Source: Neckera pumila
Lineage: Eukaryota; Streptophyta; Bryopsida; Hypnales; Neckeraceae
Reading direction: 5' to 3'
NCBI GenBank assembly: GCA_963969595.1
Contig: OZ018410.1
Span: forward strand, 20,880,913-20,944,912
DNA length: 64,000 nt
In this document: piece by piece, positions 1-13,316 of the stretch
Layout of the letters: each line of letters begins with the position of its first letter
Position numbering within the stretch: the first letter of the stretch is position 1
The notes under the pieces: generated by a model
Told to the model about the DNA's origin: nothing
The model's database searches: none
Seen by the model: only the letters and a program-made list of their open reading frames with translations
Position numbers and translations under genes: made by a program

Positions 1-1169
1 TTAGAAATAATTTTCAATTATTGATTTCAAAATTTATTGAAAAATACTGATTGGTATAGCAATTGATAAATATGATATATCAATCATCTTTTACAACTTT
101 CCTTTGAAGTCATCATTAAATCATGATTTTTTAATTTCATTTTATAATGCATTTCTATAATTGTGGATATTTGAATAACCCATCATCCTTAAGAAACAAC
201 TTCTTTGGTCTTACAATGTTCACAAAATCAAATTCTAACCATTGTACTTGGATTTCATATTACAATGCTCAAAAACTTCAAGCTAGATGATCATTTGTTA
301 CTAATCCTACGTAAATATCAACCTTCAAATGCAAATGGGTTGTTGCAAGAAATACCTATTGATTTTGGTTCAAAACGGCTTGTTTCAATGAATACGGTGA
401 CTTTTGGAATAAATTTTTTTAATAAAATTAAATATGGATAATTTATAAAACATCAAAAAGTACTAAGTATGTTTTTAAAAATTCAGACCTAGAAAAAATT
501 ATCTCTAAAAGTTATGCACAAAAAAAGCACAATGAAAAATAGCAAGAAAATGGATATTTTGATGTTTGATTTTTAGAAAAAAATAAAAGATTCAAAAAAA
601 TTAAATTCAAAAAACATATTTTTCTAAAACTCAAGTTTTCTTGCAATCACCCAAATATAAATACTAAGGGAAGGCGTAATGAACTATTAGTTGAAGAAAT
701 ATAACAAAGAAATCATTGTATATGTGACATTTAATGGATCTATCATTCTATGAGCTAATTATAATTTCTTGAACATGTATTATGCTTGATTTATTAGTGA
801 CCGCTATTATCGATTATTGGTATTTTCTTTATGTGAACTTTGGAAGAGAATTTTTCTTCATCTTTAGGCCAAAGTTTTCTTCTTTTAGTTCACCTTGACA
901 TTTCTTCTATTTGCTACAAAACACACCTAATTTTTCATTCAAACTCTAGATAATGGATCATACATATTGCAAAGTGACAATTTTGACAATTGAAAGTGTA
1001 CAAATTCCAATTTAACATTCATGACCTAAAAAGCAAGCTACAAAATAGAGAAAATTTCAGCAATAAAGTTAATATTTTTGACACAATTCTTACAACTTAC
1101 ATTCTTTCAATATGTATGATCCATTTTGTTAACCAATCATTCTAACAATTTTCAAAAGTCATCAACACA
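1..1169. other. AT-rich DNA without recognised gene
   Basis: Only short chance open frames (longest 78 codons) with no recognisable domain or codon bias. No inverted termini of the families found elsewhere in the window were seen. Confidence 0.6.
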
Positions 1170-2095
1170 TTAACCCCTAAAGTAGTAAAGTTCCCTCAAG
1201 GAACACTTGGATTTTGGGCTAGCTCGTGTGACCTCAAATTTTGACCTAATTTTTTGGACCTTTTTTGGAAGATAGGAAATCGCATAAGTTTTCTAAAGAT
1301 ATAATTTTTATTTCAATCGATGCATGGGATCAAAAGTTATGCCGTTCTAAGTTGTAAAAGCACTTTGCCTCCAAAACCAAAAAAACACAAAAAAATGATT
1401 TTTTAAAATTTTTAGTTCTTTTCTGAAAGATTATGTTTTTGTATTCATTTGAAGCTTTGATTCATTCTATTTTGACTAATAATGAAAAATTTAATGGACA
1501 ATCTTGTTTTGGAGGCATTCTAAGCATGCTTTTCAAAAACCAACTTGTAGAACAGTCATTTTTTAATACAATTTTCAAATTTTTTCAAATTTTTTTTTTG
1601 ATAGAGTGAAGTTTGTTTGCAAGAAGAGTCTCACCACTGGGATTATGTGTTTCAATTCCATCTTAGAGATATTAACAATTTAGTGCTTCATTCAATCTTG
1701 GACCTAATTCTATTTAACAATTTTTTAATGAAAGAAAATCAACTATTCTTTTTTGAAATTTTTCTTTGACTCTTAACTTAAATTTTCAACAAAAAAAATT
1801 TAATTTATGGTCTGCAATGCAAAAGAATTCCACAAATGGCGGTCAAAGTCACTTGAAGTTGTAGGCTGGCATTCAAAAAAACTTATCTTTCCAACTTCAA
1901 ATGCTAATATCTTCCAATTCGTTCAATCAAACTTCATGAAAAATTTTACCACATGACCTGAGATAAGTGGAGTATAAGATCTTTGGATTAGATTTTTAAA
2001 AAGATAATGTTTTTGGTTTCTTGGGTGCTTGCGACAAATATGGCAGTTTTCAGTGGTTTGTAAGCTAGAAAATGCCTTGGTATTTTACAGATTAA
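1170..2095. mobile_element. TTAA-flanked non-autonomous DNA transposon
   Basis: Begins TTAA-CCCCTAAAG and ends in a decayed version (TATTTTACAGATTAA), with TTAA at both edges. Interior landmarks are shared with the other family members: one end has a GGAACACTTGGATTTTGGG-type block, and the other has the CAGTTTTCAGTG...AAAATGCCTTGG block. About 0.93 kb with no coding capacity, so presumably mobilised in trans. Confidence 0.75.
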
Positions 2096-2163
2096 GAAAT
2101 TTGTTGATCCATACATTCAACTATAGGCAAATAAAGTTTCACTACAATTTAGATTTTGGATAT

Positions 2164-3116
2164 TTAACCCTTAAATGTCATTGACTGTGTTTTCACCAAA
2201 AACTCTCTAAAACTGCCATTTTTAGTACAAGTACCAAATTTTAGAAAAAAAACATTTTTGGACACATTTAACCATAGGGTCTTGTAGTACATTGGGTTTA
2301 AAAGATGTAGAAAAAAATTCAGAAATTTCCACTGTGTGGATTGAAAGATATGAGTGTTTGAATGGACAAACATCCTTTTTGTCTTTGCAAAAAATTGGGC
2401 AGTTACATTTCACAAGGTCACATTTATATGAAAATTGTCCAATGTCCAAAATGGTGGTTATTCTTTGGACTCATTCTTTAAGGCATGATGGCTACATGCT
2501 TGAAAAATTTCAAATCAATTGGAATTGCACAACATATAGGAAAAATAAAGTATATAGAAAGAAGTAGAGAATGATTCTTGGAATGATTCAAAATATTAAT
2601 TTGTCAAGAAATTCGTTATGGAATTGAAGAATGCCAATTCTAAAGGTTGTGTAAACAATCTACACCCAATGCTTTAATTTCTCTTCAAAAATATTGAAAA
2701 TCGAATTAAATAAATGACTTCAATCAAAGTTTATTTTAGAGTAGAGATTCCATAACTACACTCAAACTAAAACTACTCATAACTTTCATCTCATTAATAA
2801 AAATGGAATGATTCAAAGCTTTCCATATATACATAAATCTGTAAAATCAGTTTTTGATTTTTTGATTTCTTTGAAAAGCGATTTTTAAATAATCTTTTCA
2901 AATTGCCCAAGCTACCCACCAAACACAAAAAATTAAATTTCATATAATAACTTTTTAACCATGTATTCAAATGTTATGAAACTGTTGGGCTTTAAGCTAC
3001 TCCTCGTGCACATGCTATGTAAAAATTTCAAACAACAAATTAATAATTATGTTTGTAGTGAGCTGCCTAAATTGCTATGTTGCCAAAAAAACGGTGTTTG
3101 GGCATTTAGAGGTTAA
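2164..3116. mobile_element. TTAA-flanked non-autonomous DNA transposon
   Basis: Starts TTAA-CCCTTAAATGTCA and ends TTTAGAGG-TTAA, about 0.95 kb. The terminal block with CTCTAAAACTGCCATTTTTAG is the same subfamily as the copies at 29267, 58642 and (reversed) 4325. The short open frames inside are accidental. Confidence 0.75.
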
Positions 3117-3782
3117 CAACTTGAGTTTTTGGATTTAGCTTTAACATAGCTTGGTACCACATTATATTTAGGGCAATGCCCGTGGAGTGAATTGTGCAGA
3201 AAAATGTGAATCAACAAGAAGGGTAAAACCAATAAAGAGACACATTATTTTGCGCAATTTTTGACAACAAGGGATATTGTCCGGTATAAAACACTTGTCA
3301 AAAACTGAGGGAAATAAAAGAAATGATAAAGATTCCTTAGATGAATAGAAAACTTTCTAGATGAAGAATCCATATTGAATGCCCAATTATGTATGTAGCT
3401 GGACCTACATAATGTGCAAATTATGCAAAATAACTTACTCAACAATGAATGGGGAATTTTCTACAAGGATTTACACATAAGGTAGAAAAATCTAATGTTG
3501 TCATTTATCCAATTTAAACATCTAAAAGACCCTCCCATTTGCACCAATCTCCCATCCGTTTACATAGAGTGTATAAGTCATTTTCTTTGGGCAAGCAATT
3601 GGGTGCTAGTGTCAGAAAATGTTATCAAGTTCAAATCTATTTTATGGACAATTTAAGGTTGATGAAGATGTGGTTCATGAAATGTTGGTCAAAATGGGCT
3701 TAATTGTGAATAAATGCTTGTCAGAACAAATTGTAGATTCAACCAATAAAAGAGGTGCTTTTAGAATGTTGAACTTGTGCTT
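3117..3782. other. AT-rich spacer without recognised gene
   Basis: The longest open frame is 66 codons with no recognisable motif. Nothing else was seen. Confidence 0.5.
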
Positions 3783-5605
3783 CTAACCCCTGAAGTCCCA
3801 TTGGCCCTATGGGGGCCAAAATGCAACTTTAGGTAGGCTTATACGGTCTCAATATTCATTGTATTTTTTTGAAACTTTTTGTTAGAAAAATACATAAGCT
3901 TCTTACAAATATAATTTTTACAAAGATTGGTGCCCTATAACAAAAAAATTATAACAAAATTTATGGCAAAATAAGCTCCTAAAGCACCACAAAAAAATCA
4001 TAAAAAGTCAAAATAAATTTTTTAAATTTCTTTCTATAAGATATTATGTTTCTGCCTACATGTGAAGCTTTGGTTCATTTTTTTTGGACTAGTGATGAAA
4101 AAGTTATAGACAATCTTGTTTTTTGGGCAATCTAAGCATCTTCAAACAAAAACACTTCAAGGATTCATTTTTTAATGCAGTTTTCAAAATAATTCATTTT
4201 TTTCTAATATGATTAAGTATGCTTGCTAGAACAATCTCACCATTGGAGTTATTGTGTTTCAATTCCATCAAAAACCTACTTCTATATAACAATTATTTTT
4301 TCAGAATGGAAATCAAGTGTGTTCTTAATCCCTAAAGCCTTGAACATGCTTTTTTGAGAACATAGAGTTTTGGGGCAGCTCACTACAAATAGAAATTTTG
4401 TTTCTTTTCTTTGAAATTTTCACACAACATTTTTCCAAGGAGTAGCTTTAAGGCCCAACAATTCTCATAACTTTTGACTACATGATTAAAAAGTTATTGC
4501 ATGATATGTCATTTTCATTGCTCGGCGGGCAGCTTGGGCAACAAAAAAAACTTCTTTAAAAATCACTTTTTAAAAAAATAAAAATTTGAAATTGGTTCTT
4601 TAGATTTATATGTACGCAGAAAGCTTTGAATCATTCCATTTGGATTAACGAGTCAAAAGTTATGAGGGATTCTTAGTTTGAGGGTAGTTATGGAATCTCA
4701 ATTCTAAAATAAACTTTGAAGTCCTTTATCTAACTCAATTTTCAATATTTTTGAATAAAACAAAAAACATTGGGTGTATAGTGTTTATTACGACATTAAA
4801 ACCGCTAGGATTAGAATTTTTCAATTCTATAATTAAATTCTTGACAATTTAGTGTTTTGAATCATTTTCTACCTCTTCCTATTTACTATTTTTTTCCTAT
4901 ATGTTGTACAATTCCAAATGATCTGAAAATTTTCAAGGATGTAGCCAACTTGCCTTGAAGAATGAATCCAAAGAGTAACCACCATTTAGGACATTTTTTC
5001 ATACAAATGTGACCTTGTGAAGGGCAGCTGCCCGGATTTTTGCAGTGATTAAAAAAGGATTTTTGTCAATTCAAACGCTATTATCTTGCAATCTACATGG
5101 CGGAAAATTCTAAAAAATTTTCCACATCTTTTTAAACCAGTGTACTACAAGATCCTATGGTTACATGTGTTCAAAAATGTTTTTTTTTCTAAAATTTGAT
5201 ACTTGTATTAGAAATGGCAGTTTTGGAGCAATTTTGGTGAAAACATAGTCAAGAACCTTTAGGGGTTAATATTCCTAGTCTTTCAACTCAATTCTACAAT
5301 ATATATTTTTTTTCAATTCAAAGTTTGTTGTACAAAAAAATTCCACAAATGGCAATCAAAGCCATCTAAAATTGCAAGACAATGTTCAAAAAAACTTTGT
5401 TCCAATTTTGAATGCTAATATCTTCCAAATTGTATGGTCAAACTTTATGAAACTCTTACCACATAATTTTAGACAAGTCAAGTACAAGATCCTATGGTTA
5501 GATTTTAAGAAAAATATTTTATTAGTTTTTTTGGGCAAAGGCAATATAAATGGTAGTTTTTAGTGTTTTTAGATAGAAAAATGGCCTTAGGACTTTAGGG
5601 ATTAA
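3783..5605. mobile_element. TTAA-family element interrupted by a second one
   Basis: The left end is CTAACCCCTGAAGTCCC and the right end GGACTTTAGGG-ATTAA. The left end carries the small subterminal hairpin GGCCCTATGGGGGCC. The element is split at 4325-5269 by another family member. Reading from just before 4325 into 5270 restores the order of sequence blocks seen in uninterrupted copies such as 1170-2095. Confidence 0.75.
4325..5269. mobile_element. Nested TTAA-flanked DNA transposon
   Basis: TTAA-TCCCTAAAGCC at the left and CCTTTAGGGG-TTAA at the right, 0.95 kb. It sits inside the element at 3783-5605 with TTAA on both sides, which supports TTAA as the duplicated target. It belongs to the same subfamily as 2164-3116 but in reverse orientation. 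Confidence 0.8.
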
Positions 5606-6433
5606 AACACTCATCAAATAGGATTGGGGTGGTGGGTCATTGATTTTGATCCTTTTGAAGATGTTCATGACCCCCACCTACTAACAATTTTATTTTTTTG
5701 CAATATAACTGTTTGAAAATTCATATCAATTTCACTTCTTCTTAGATTAATATGACTCCATTTGTATTTCCATCAATTCAACTAATTTTTTCTCTAAAAC
5801 ACAGGCAACAATAAGTACATTGCAGAAGATATCCAGACTGCAAATTTTGGTGGTCATAGGTTGTTTTCCCTTATCACTGGGCACTTACTTTAAAACTGTG
5901 AGTAGAAGGAAGTAATCAAGCATTGTCTAAAAGACTTGTCCATTCAACAAGCAAGATTAAAATAAGCTTCTTGTTTTTTCTAAATTCTCATCTAGTATAA
6001 ATAAACACCTTTAAGTGTTTGATAAAAGATTTAGCACCCATGTGTACATATTAAAAACAAGATCCAGTGATCAAATATTTCGTATAGTCTATAACTAGCT
6101 TGACTCTATGAATAAATTATAGCATTAGGGGAGATTTGAGGGCAATGGAGGGCTGTTTCAAGCTTGTTTCCTTTGCATATTCCCCTGCTCTTTACCAGCA
6201 TTAACATTGTCATAATTCTTTTTTTCAAAAAATTCAAAAAATTCAATAATAAAAAAATAGCGAAAGTGAAAGAAAAAAAAATGAAAAAAATTGAAAACGA
6301 AAAAATGAAAAAAACTTATGTGGCACTCTCTCGACCACGTCAGACTGCGCATGTGGCAGAGTTTCCAGGTTGGGAACAAGCTGGGAACTTGCAGTCTTAT
6401 CTTGGCCTCAAATCTCTTCTAATAGCATGTAGG
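5606..6433. other. AT-rich spacer without recognised gene
   Basis: The 98-codon frame at 6164-6460 is lysine-rich low complexity from an A-rich tract and runs into a transposon end, so I do not call it a gene. Confidence 0.5.
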
Positions 6434-6544
6434 CCTGGGGAGATCACTGCCAGTTTTTAAAAAACTTCATGAGTTAAAAAATAGGGTCCATTTTATTCAA
6501 AACAAAGAAATTTTATGTAATAATGTAGGGCTACTATAGGATCC

Positions 6545-7471
6545 TTAACCCCTAAAGGACCAAGGCCTCTTTTCTGCCAAAAACTCTCAAAACTGCCATT
6601 TCTAGAGCTAAGAGTAAAAAAATCTGAAAATTGTTATTTTTGCACATTCAACCATGAAATCTTATACCTAACTAGTATGACAATGTGTGGAAAAAGAATC
6701 AAAATTTTTGACCATACGGATTGCAAGATATCTGCGTTTAAAGTGAAAAAAACAAGATTTTCAGCACATTGCGGGACTAGATTTTTTGAATTTGAACATT
6801 TTTAACTTAAATTTTTTGCACTACAAAGTTTTGAGCTTTAAATCTTTATAGTGTAGAATTGAGTTGAGAGTCTAGGGGAAAAAAAAAGTTCAAAAGAACT
6901 TAAATATCATTCTTTGAAAAATTGTTAAATAGAAGTAGATACGAGATAGAAGGAAAATCTAAAATATTCATATATTTTGAATGGAATTAAAATGCACTAA
7001 TTCCAATGGTGAGATCGTTCTAGCAAGAAAACTAAACCATTTGGAACTTTTTTTTTGAAAAATTGCAAAAATTGCATTCCAAAACAAACCCTACAAGTTA
7101 TTTTTTTCAAAAAGATGCTCTAATTGCCCGAAAAACAAGATTGTCCATAACTTTTTCATAAAAAATCCAAATAAAATGAATCAAAGCTTCCCAAATAGGC
7201 AAAAATATAATCTACAAGGAAAAAAATCAAAAAAAAAAATTAAATTTTTTGCAAAATTTTTTGCTACCCCCCCTCCCTTGTTTTGAGCTTATTTGGGCAT
7301 AACTTTTGTTCCCGGGCACCAATTGAAAAAAAATATTATATTCCGATGAAGCTTATCAATTTTTCTATCTTCAAAAAAAGTTTCAAAAAATCACAACAAA
7401 AATTCAGCCCGTAGGTACCTACCCGAAATCCCATTTGTCCCTTGAACAGACAATGGTCCTTTAGGGGTTAA
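6545..7471. mobile_element. TTAA-flanked DNA transposon nested in the decayed CCCGGGG element
   Basis: TTAA-CCCCTAAAGGACC at the left and GGTCCTTTAGGGG-TTAA at the right, 0.93 kb. The host sequence on both sides aligns to the uninterrupted 41700-41950 region, so this is a clean filled site. The interior has the CTCAAAACTGCCATTTCTAG block at one end and the GTAGGTACCTACCCGAAATC block at the other. Confidence 0.85.
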
Positions 7472-7956
7472 AATGGTACATACTCTATAATATAGAAATT
7501 AAGGTATACAAAAACAGCATGTAATAGGAATTTTTATTAATACGTTAGCCTTAACAAATAGAGGCTGTGCAAATTTTTCATAGTACGATGAGTATAGATG
7601 TACATTGATAATTTCATATAGATGATAAAATGGATGTAGTCAAGAAAATCTACAATGAAAGGTGGCAAACGGAAATTGTGCCACTGTACTAATAATGTAT
7701 ATATCAAAAAATTAAGTTTAAACGTAAAGCACTAACCATAAGTGGCATAAAATGTCACATTGCATGAATAAGGAGGTTTTTCTAATCACATTAGTGGGTT
7801 TGACAAATGAATAATTGTACAATATGAGGATAGAGTTTATAGTTTATTTAACTTCATTCTTTTGAAGCCATAAATGTTAAACACACTCATATTGAATGGG
7901 ATGTTTACTAGATAGTTTCAATGAAGATTTTGAAGTGTTCAATGGTAAACTTGTGC

Positions 7957-8887
7957 TTAACCCTTAAAGACGGAGGGTATTTTGGAAGAAGGAAAGTCTA
8001 AAATTGTCCATTTTTGATGCATTGTCTAAAATTTAAAATTAATTCATTTTTTTAAATTTCAACCATACAAAAGTGTATTAAAAAATAAGGTAATGTGTGG
8101 AAAAAATTCAGCCCATTTAACCTTCGTGGATTAAAATATTATAACATTGAAGTGAAAAAAAAAAAAAAAAAATTATTCTTGCAAAATACATGCAACAGAC
8201 TTTGAGCCTTCCTAGAGTAAAATTTTTACTCTATACAAAGATGAAAATTTTGTCCATTCATACATATATGATGTTAGTTTTACCCGTGAAAAATCTTAGA
8301 AGCAAATATGGAGTCTAGCTTACTCTAAATCAACCTACAATGTAAGGAGGTTAAGTGCATTGGCAATACACTAGTCATTTTTTGATGATTTCTTATGCAA
8401 TGAGGAAATTTTTAATTTGAAATCCAAATAGTAAAAATTAGAAACAAAAATTTGGAATACAATGTGTGGGAAAATTTCCAAAAAACTTTGACTTCACATA
8501 TTGCAAGATAATAAGGCTTGAAGTAGAAGAAAATGTTTATTCTTGAAGCCATCCCAACATAGCTAATAAAATTTGACTCATCTTAGAGTGTGATTTGAGA
8601 ACTAAATTTTTTTTTATAATTATATACATATTTTATTAGTTACATACATGCCAAATTTCAAAAGTTGTTGAGAATTATTGCAAAAGGTGCTCCAAAGATG
8701 CTCTAATTGTTTAGGGTTTTAGAAAAGTTCAAAGCAATATAACTTATGTTTTGGGTATTCTCATTGAAGGGGTACATATTCACGCCTTGTGTCAAAATTT
8801 TATGATCAACTGACCTAAATTGACTTCTTAGATCCTACTCGGATTTTCAATTGTTCAATCAACGAACAATTGGTTTTCAGGGGTTAA
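7957..8887. mobile_element. Second TTAA-flanked element nested in the decayed CCCGGGG element
   Basis: TTAA-CCCTTAAAGACGG at the left and TTTCAGGGG-TTAA at the right, 0.93 kb. More diverged than the neighbour at 6545, with a long A-run near 8155-8172. No coding capacity. Confidence 0.7.
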
Positions 8888-9107
8888 AAAATACCACTTG
8901 GTCAATTGGACACTTAAATTTTGTATTTAAGATACCCCACTTAAAAAAACCGCATAAATGAATTTACAAAAAACATAGGGTACTAGAAATATGTCCCTTG
9001 TAAAAATACGGTCATCCTAAATACAATAATTAAGGTAAACACACCCACATCAAATACCCTCTTAATTCAGTTGTATACCTTAAATCACAAGGAGTGATTT
9101 CCCCGGG

Positions 9108-9789
9108 CACATAAGAGTTGTTAGTACCCATATATAAATTATTCTCAATTTTAATAATTTTCCATACATTGGATAGAAACCATTTTTGTAATAAATTATT
9201 CTCCAAAATACTAATTAGTAAAATAATCACGTAGTTAAATTTTTTTCATGTATAAGAATAGAATATATTCAAAATTAAGAAGTCTTCCATTGGATACTTT
9301 AATGAATTATTCTTGCAGATATAATTGGAAAAGTGGGAAGTGATCCTAGAAGAATACAACCCCATCACCAAGTTAGTTAGTCCAAAAATTTCAAATTCTT
9401 GGATAAATAGGTACATTCTTTAGCTCTACAATTTCTTCAAATCATTCATTGATGTTGTTGTAGGATTAAGCTCATGGTTTTTTTTTCATTTTTAATGAAG
9501 TGCCAAAGTGGCAATATTGAATGTTATAGTGGTGCTCCAGATTTAAACATTCATCTATATACTGGATAGAAAATATCATATTAGAACATATCACATATCC
9601 ATAATTAAATTTTCATCCACAATTTGGCGATTTCATCCAATATTTTTTTTTTTGAAATTTTCTGGCAATTTTCCACCTATTTAGTACCATTTTTTTCTAT
9701 AGGCGTGGTGCCAAACTATAAAATTTGGTGCAATTTTGCACCAAATCGCCGGAAAAAAGAAAACTGATTATGCTATGGTGAGTGTCATT
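9108..9789. other. AT-rich spacer without recognised gene
   Basis: No credible gene. It contains the short perfect inverted repeat described at 9723-9746. Confidence 0.5.
9723..9746. repeat. Perfect 11-bp-arm inverted repeat
   Basis: Arms ATTTGGTGCAA and TTGCACCAAAT are separated by TT. A second, weaker copy of TTTGGCGATTT lies about 110 bp upstream and reappears as AAATCGCC just after the right arm. Function unknown. Confidence 0.6.
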
Positions 9790-10070
9790 AAGGTAGAAAC
9801 ACCCAATAGCGTACTTGTACCTAATCTTTATTCCTAGATGGACATTAAACCGTCCTTAAACTTCCATTGAATGGTCTTTGACGTGTGTCTCTTCTCTTCA
9901 CTGTGATTGGATAAGTGCTGAATTTGTCATGATTTAGATTTTGGGTCCACCTACAAGACGGTTTTAGTGGTCTAAGGGATTGCAACTTTGAAGATTCATA
10001 GAAAATACATGCCAAGTCCAAAAAATCTTTTTATTTTTTTGAAAATTCATGATTTTCTCTCGCCTATACC
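9790..10070. repeat. Dispersed repeat starting AAGGTAGAAACACC
   Basis: The segment resembles the reverse complement of about 29030-29266. Shared patches include GTAGAAACACC, CTTCCATT, GTCCACCTA, TTTTAGTGGTCTA and a CTTC...ATTCATAGA tail. This suggests two copies of one mobile family; the outer boundary is unresolved. Confidence 0.45.
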
Positions 10071-13000
10071 ACAATAATATTAATCTTTTGAAATGGTGCC
10101 TCCAAGTATGCTGAATTCTTTATTTTGAAGGTTTTGGATGCTTCCACCTTGTACAATGATACCATTGTAAAAAATGTACTTGTAATTCTTACATTATCTA
10201 TGACAAACTCAAGTTTTTTATATGTTGTCATCATTGTGGTACACTAGAGAGTTTAACTTTTTAATATTATCTTTTACAAAGAATAAACTACAAGTTAAAA
10301 TTTTTGTAAATGTATTTTTATGAAAATAAAATCACTACACTGTAGCTTGAATACAATCACCCATCCTTTTATTCTTAAGTCAAAAAGCATCTTTTAAAAT
10401 AAAAAAATATTTGAATATATTGAAAATATTTTCAGGGCTAAAAGTATCCCCTATATTTAGGATTAAAGTATTTTTGCAGTAAGAAAATCATTTCATGCTT
10501 AGGATAGAAATTGTTCAGTAAGTATAAAATTTCACTTTGGAAAAAAATAAAAACAAAAAGCAACAGTAAAATAAAAATAAAATAAGAAATTAATGGAGTT
10601 ATAAACTTACAAGCAAAATAATGAAGTATCCATAATATTATTATGATAAATATTGGTCACTTTCATGGTCTAAATGTATGAATACAATTGGTGAATCACA
10701 ATCTACAACTTTTTTTTGAAAGTCATCATTCAATTGTTTTTTATGTTGCACTTTATAAGTTCACATCTTCACATTTTTAGAAATTTGAACCATAATTTGA
10801 TCTTCAAAGGATTAACTCAAATTATATATCATTTTTTAATAGATATTTTGACTATGAGCCAATGTTTCCGGCTCATGGCAATATCACTCATTGGATATAA
10901 TTGTGTAAAATCTAAAAGAACTTCACCAATGTATAGAACTTAAAAATAAGTTAGAACAATAATACATATTTTCAGTATAATACTATGTACCAATATTCAA
11001 CATTATCAAGCTACAATTATTTAGCCTATTAGTGCGTTGTCATATTGTAATATAGTATATAGAATAAAAAGTGGCTAGATTATGTAAAATATAATAAATT
11101 TTTTATAAAGGAATAAAACAAAGAGAAAAAAATCTAGCAAGGAAATAAGAGGAAAACAATTTTAGGGGGATTATAGTGATAACCACAAATCTTAGTAGGC
11201 GTACTACATCTTGTTACAAGCTTAGGGGAATACATGACGCTAGTTGACTATTATTTTCTTGCCCACTAATAGTGTCAAGCCATGCACCTTTAAGCTACTC
11301 AACGAGCCTTCAATAATCAAATTTAGATTGGCCCTATGGTGTGTTAATTTTTTAGCCAACTAGTTCCCCGTGACTTGGCAATCAAGTTCTTACGCCCAGA
11401 ATTTTTATTCCACTTCATTTTCCTATTAATTATAGCTTCTTTCTTTGTATTTTAAAAGAAAAGAAAAGAGATGGGATTTTACTAATTAAAAAAATATATA
11501 TTTCTTCTTCCTTTTTCTTTCCTCTATAAGTTATTCTATTTTCTTTTTTGTTAGGTTCTTTACTATAAGTTTTCTCCCACCAAGGCTCAAGGGTAGATGT
11601 GGTGGGTTGAAATTAGAAATGAAATGTTAAAAAAAATTATATTAGAAAGGATTAGACGAAATACTACCAAAAAAATCAAATATATGGGTACAAAGGTCAA
11701 AAGGATGGATAAGAAGAGGTGGCAAGAGCATGGGGGAGAGTGGCCTGATGTATATGTAGGCCTTAAAGATAAATAAGTAAGCAAGCGAGGCAAGGTCTCA
11801 ATAGATAGTGAAGGCAATATTTTCATGAAAGCATTTTAGGTGATTGAGAGAGTTTGGTGAGGGATTTTTGGTGAGATTTTGGAGATTCCTATGTAAGACT
11901 ATAATCAATAAGTTAAAAACGTTTGAAGTCTTGATTTGTGCTCGTGAAGGAGCTATAAAGTGATGAAGTAGAGAAGGTCCGAAGACCTTGGCAATTGAGA
12001 GCAAGCACTTTGAAGACATTGTTCTCAAGCCAATATTGGGATTATGGCAATGAGATGCGAAGGTGGCACTTTGAGTGCCTTGTAAGGTGTTGTGAAATTA
12101 TTTTAATCATAGGGCTTTTGAACTAGGAGATATGATGATAAATGTAACTGGGGGTTGAAAGCAATACAAAGGCAGTATTTTGGTGTGTATATTTTGAGCT
12201 ATTGTAGAGACTAGGAGAGTTTTTCAATAAACTATTTGAAGAATCATTAATTATATATAAGTCAAAGAGTATATCAAAAAATTTGGAGTCATAAATCATA
12301 TTAGACAAGAAGTTAAATGTCCGAGTGACAAAATAGCGGGGATTGAAATAACCATGGCAGTGAAGAGCATAGACTTTGAAGGCACTGATTCTCGATGGCT
12401 ATTGTAGCTATAGCATCAAGATTTTGAAGATAGATGTTTGAGTACCTTGTTGAAATTCTATTCAAATATTGGGTCTATAGGAGTTCTAGAGAAGAAGTTG
12501 TAAGATAATATGTAGCCGTGGGATTGAAGGCAATGTAGTGATATAGTTTTGAATAGGGTTTTTAATACTTTGGGATGATAACAACTAAAGTTTGAGATAA
12601 AATAAATTTGTAGAAATTTGTTCTTGATCAATTAGTTGCAAAAAAAAGACCTAATATTTCCTAAAGCAAGCACTCTCTCCTCCACATTGTGTGACAATAA
12701 GTTATCAAAGCCACACTATTTTAAATTATTGCGAGTTGAAATATTACCAGTTTCTACAAATTTGCAAAAAAATTAGTGATGCTTTAATGAAGAGGCATGC
12801 TTGTTGACATATCTAGTAAAAATGTATTTAATCTGGGGGCAAAAGAGTGGGTTAACTTGAATTGTTAACCTTGAAATGTCTAAGCCTATGACCATGTGAT
12901 CAAACTTCAAGATTCTCCACTCTGGATTCTCTATTTTTCCACTGAAAATAAATGGAATAATTCATTTTTACTTTATAGACATAGACTCACATATCTTCTA

Positions 13001-13316
13001 CAAGTTGTAAAATTCTCATATTATTTTGTGAGAATTGAAACTATCATGATTTTTCTTTTTGAAAACAATAAAAATTCATATCGAATACAAACCAAACTAA
13101 TATATCTAAAAATTTCATTATAGATGTATATTATATTTTAAAACATCATGCTATTATCTAAAATTCCGTACCATTTTATAATTAGAAATCTAATAGATCA
13201 TGATAATAGACTATAAGTTCAAATGACTAAAAAAATTCAATTCTAGGAATTATTGAAAATTCTGAATTATAGTAGAAACTAGATTTAATCATTTTTATTT
13301 CAAGATGGTGTCTGAA
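10071..13316. other. AT-rich region without recognised gene; possible LTR relic near 12700
   Basis: The longest frames are under 80 codons. Between about 11580 and 12600 the sequence has a GA-rich texture with loosely repeated phrases such as TTGAAGGCAAT. At 12701-12712 GTTATCAAAGCC, preceded by TGTGTGACA, resembles the end of an LTR followed by a degraded primer-binding site. That resemblance is weak and no reverse transcriptase remains. Confidence 0.3.

Larger units (their letters stand above)
6434..9107. mobile_element. Decayed non-autonomous relative of the 10-kb CCCGGGG element
   Basis: The left terminus CCTGGGGAGATCACT and right terminus AGTGATTTCCCCGGG match the 15-bp ends of the 10-kb copies with one change each. 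About 100-200 bp inward from both ends is clearly similar to the two ends of those copies; for example, 6470-6540 and 7472-7640 match 41710-41950, and 8945-9107 matches 51757-51909. The 8-bp flanks CATGTAGG and CACATAAG agree at 5 of 8 sites, the other three being transitions. Without the two inserted TTAA elements the core is about 0.8 kb with no transposase, so it is an internally deleted, MITE-like derivative. Confidence 0.8.

Noticed and set aside
6164..6460. 98-codon lysine-rich frame as a gene
   Set aside because: Low-complexity A-rich tract that continues into the terminus of the decayed CCCGGGG element.
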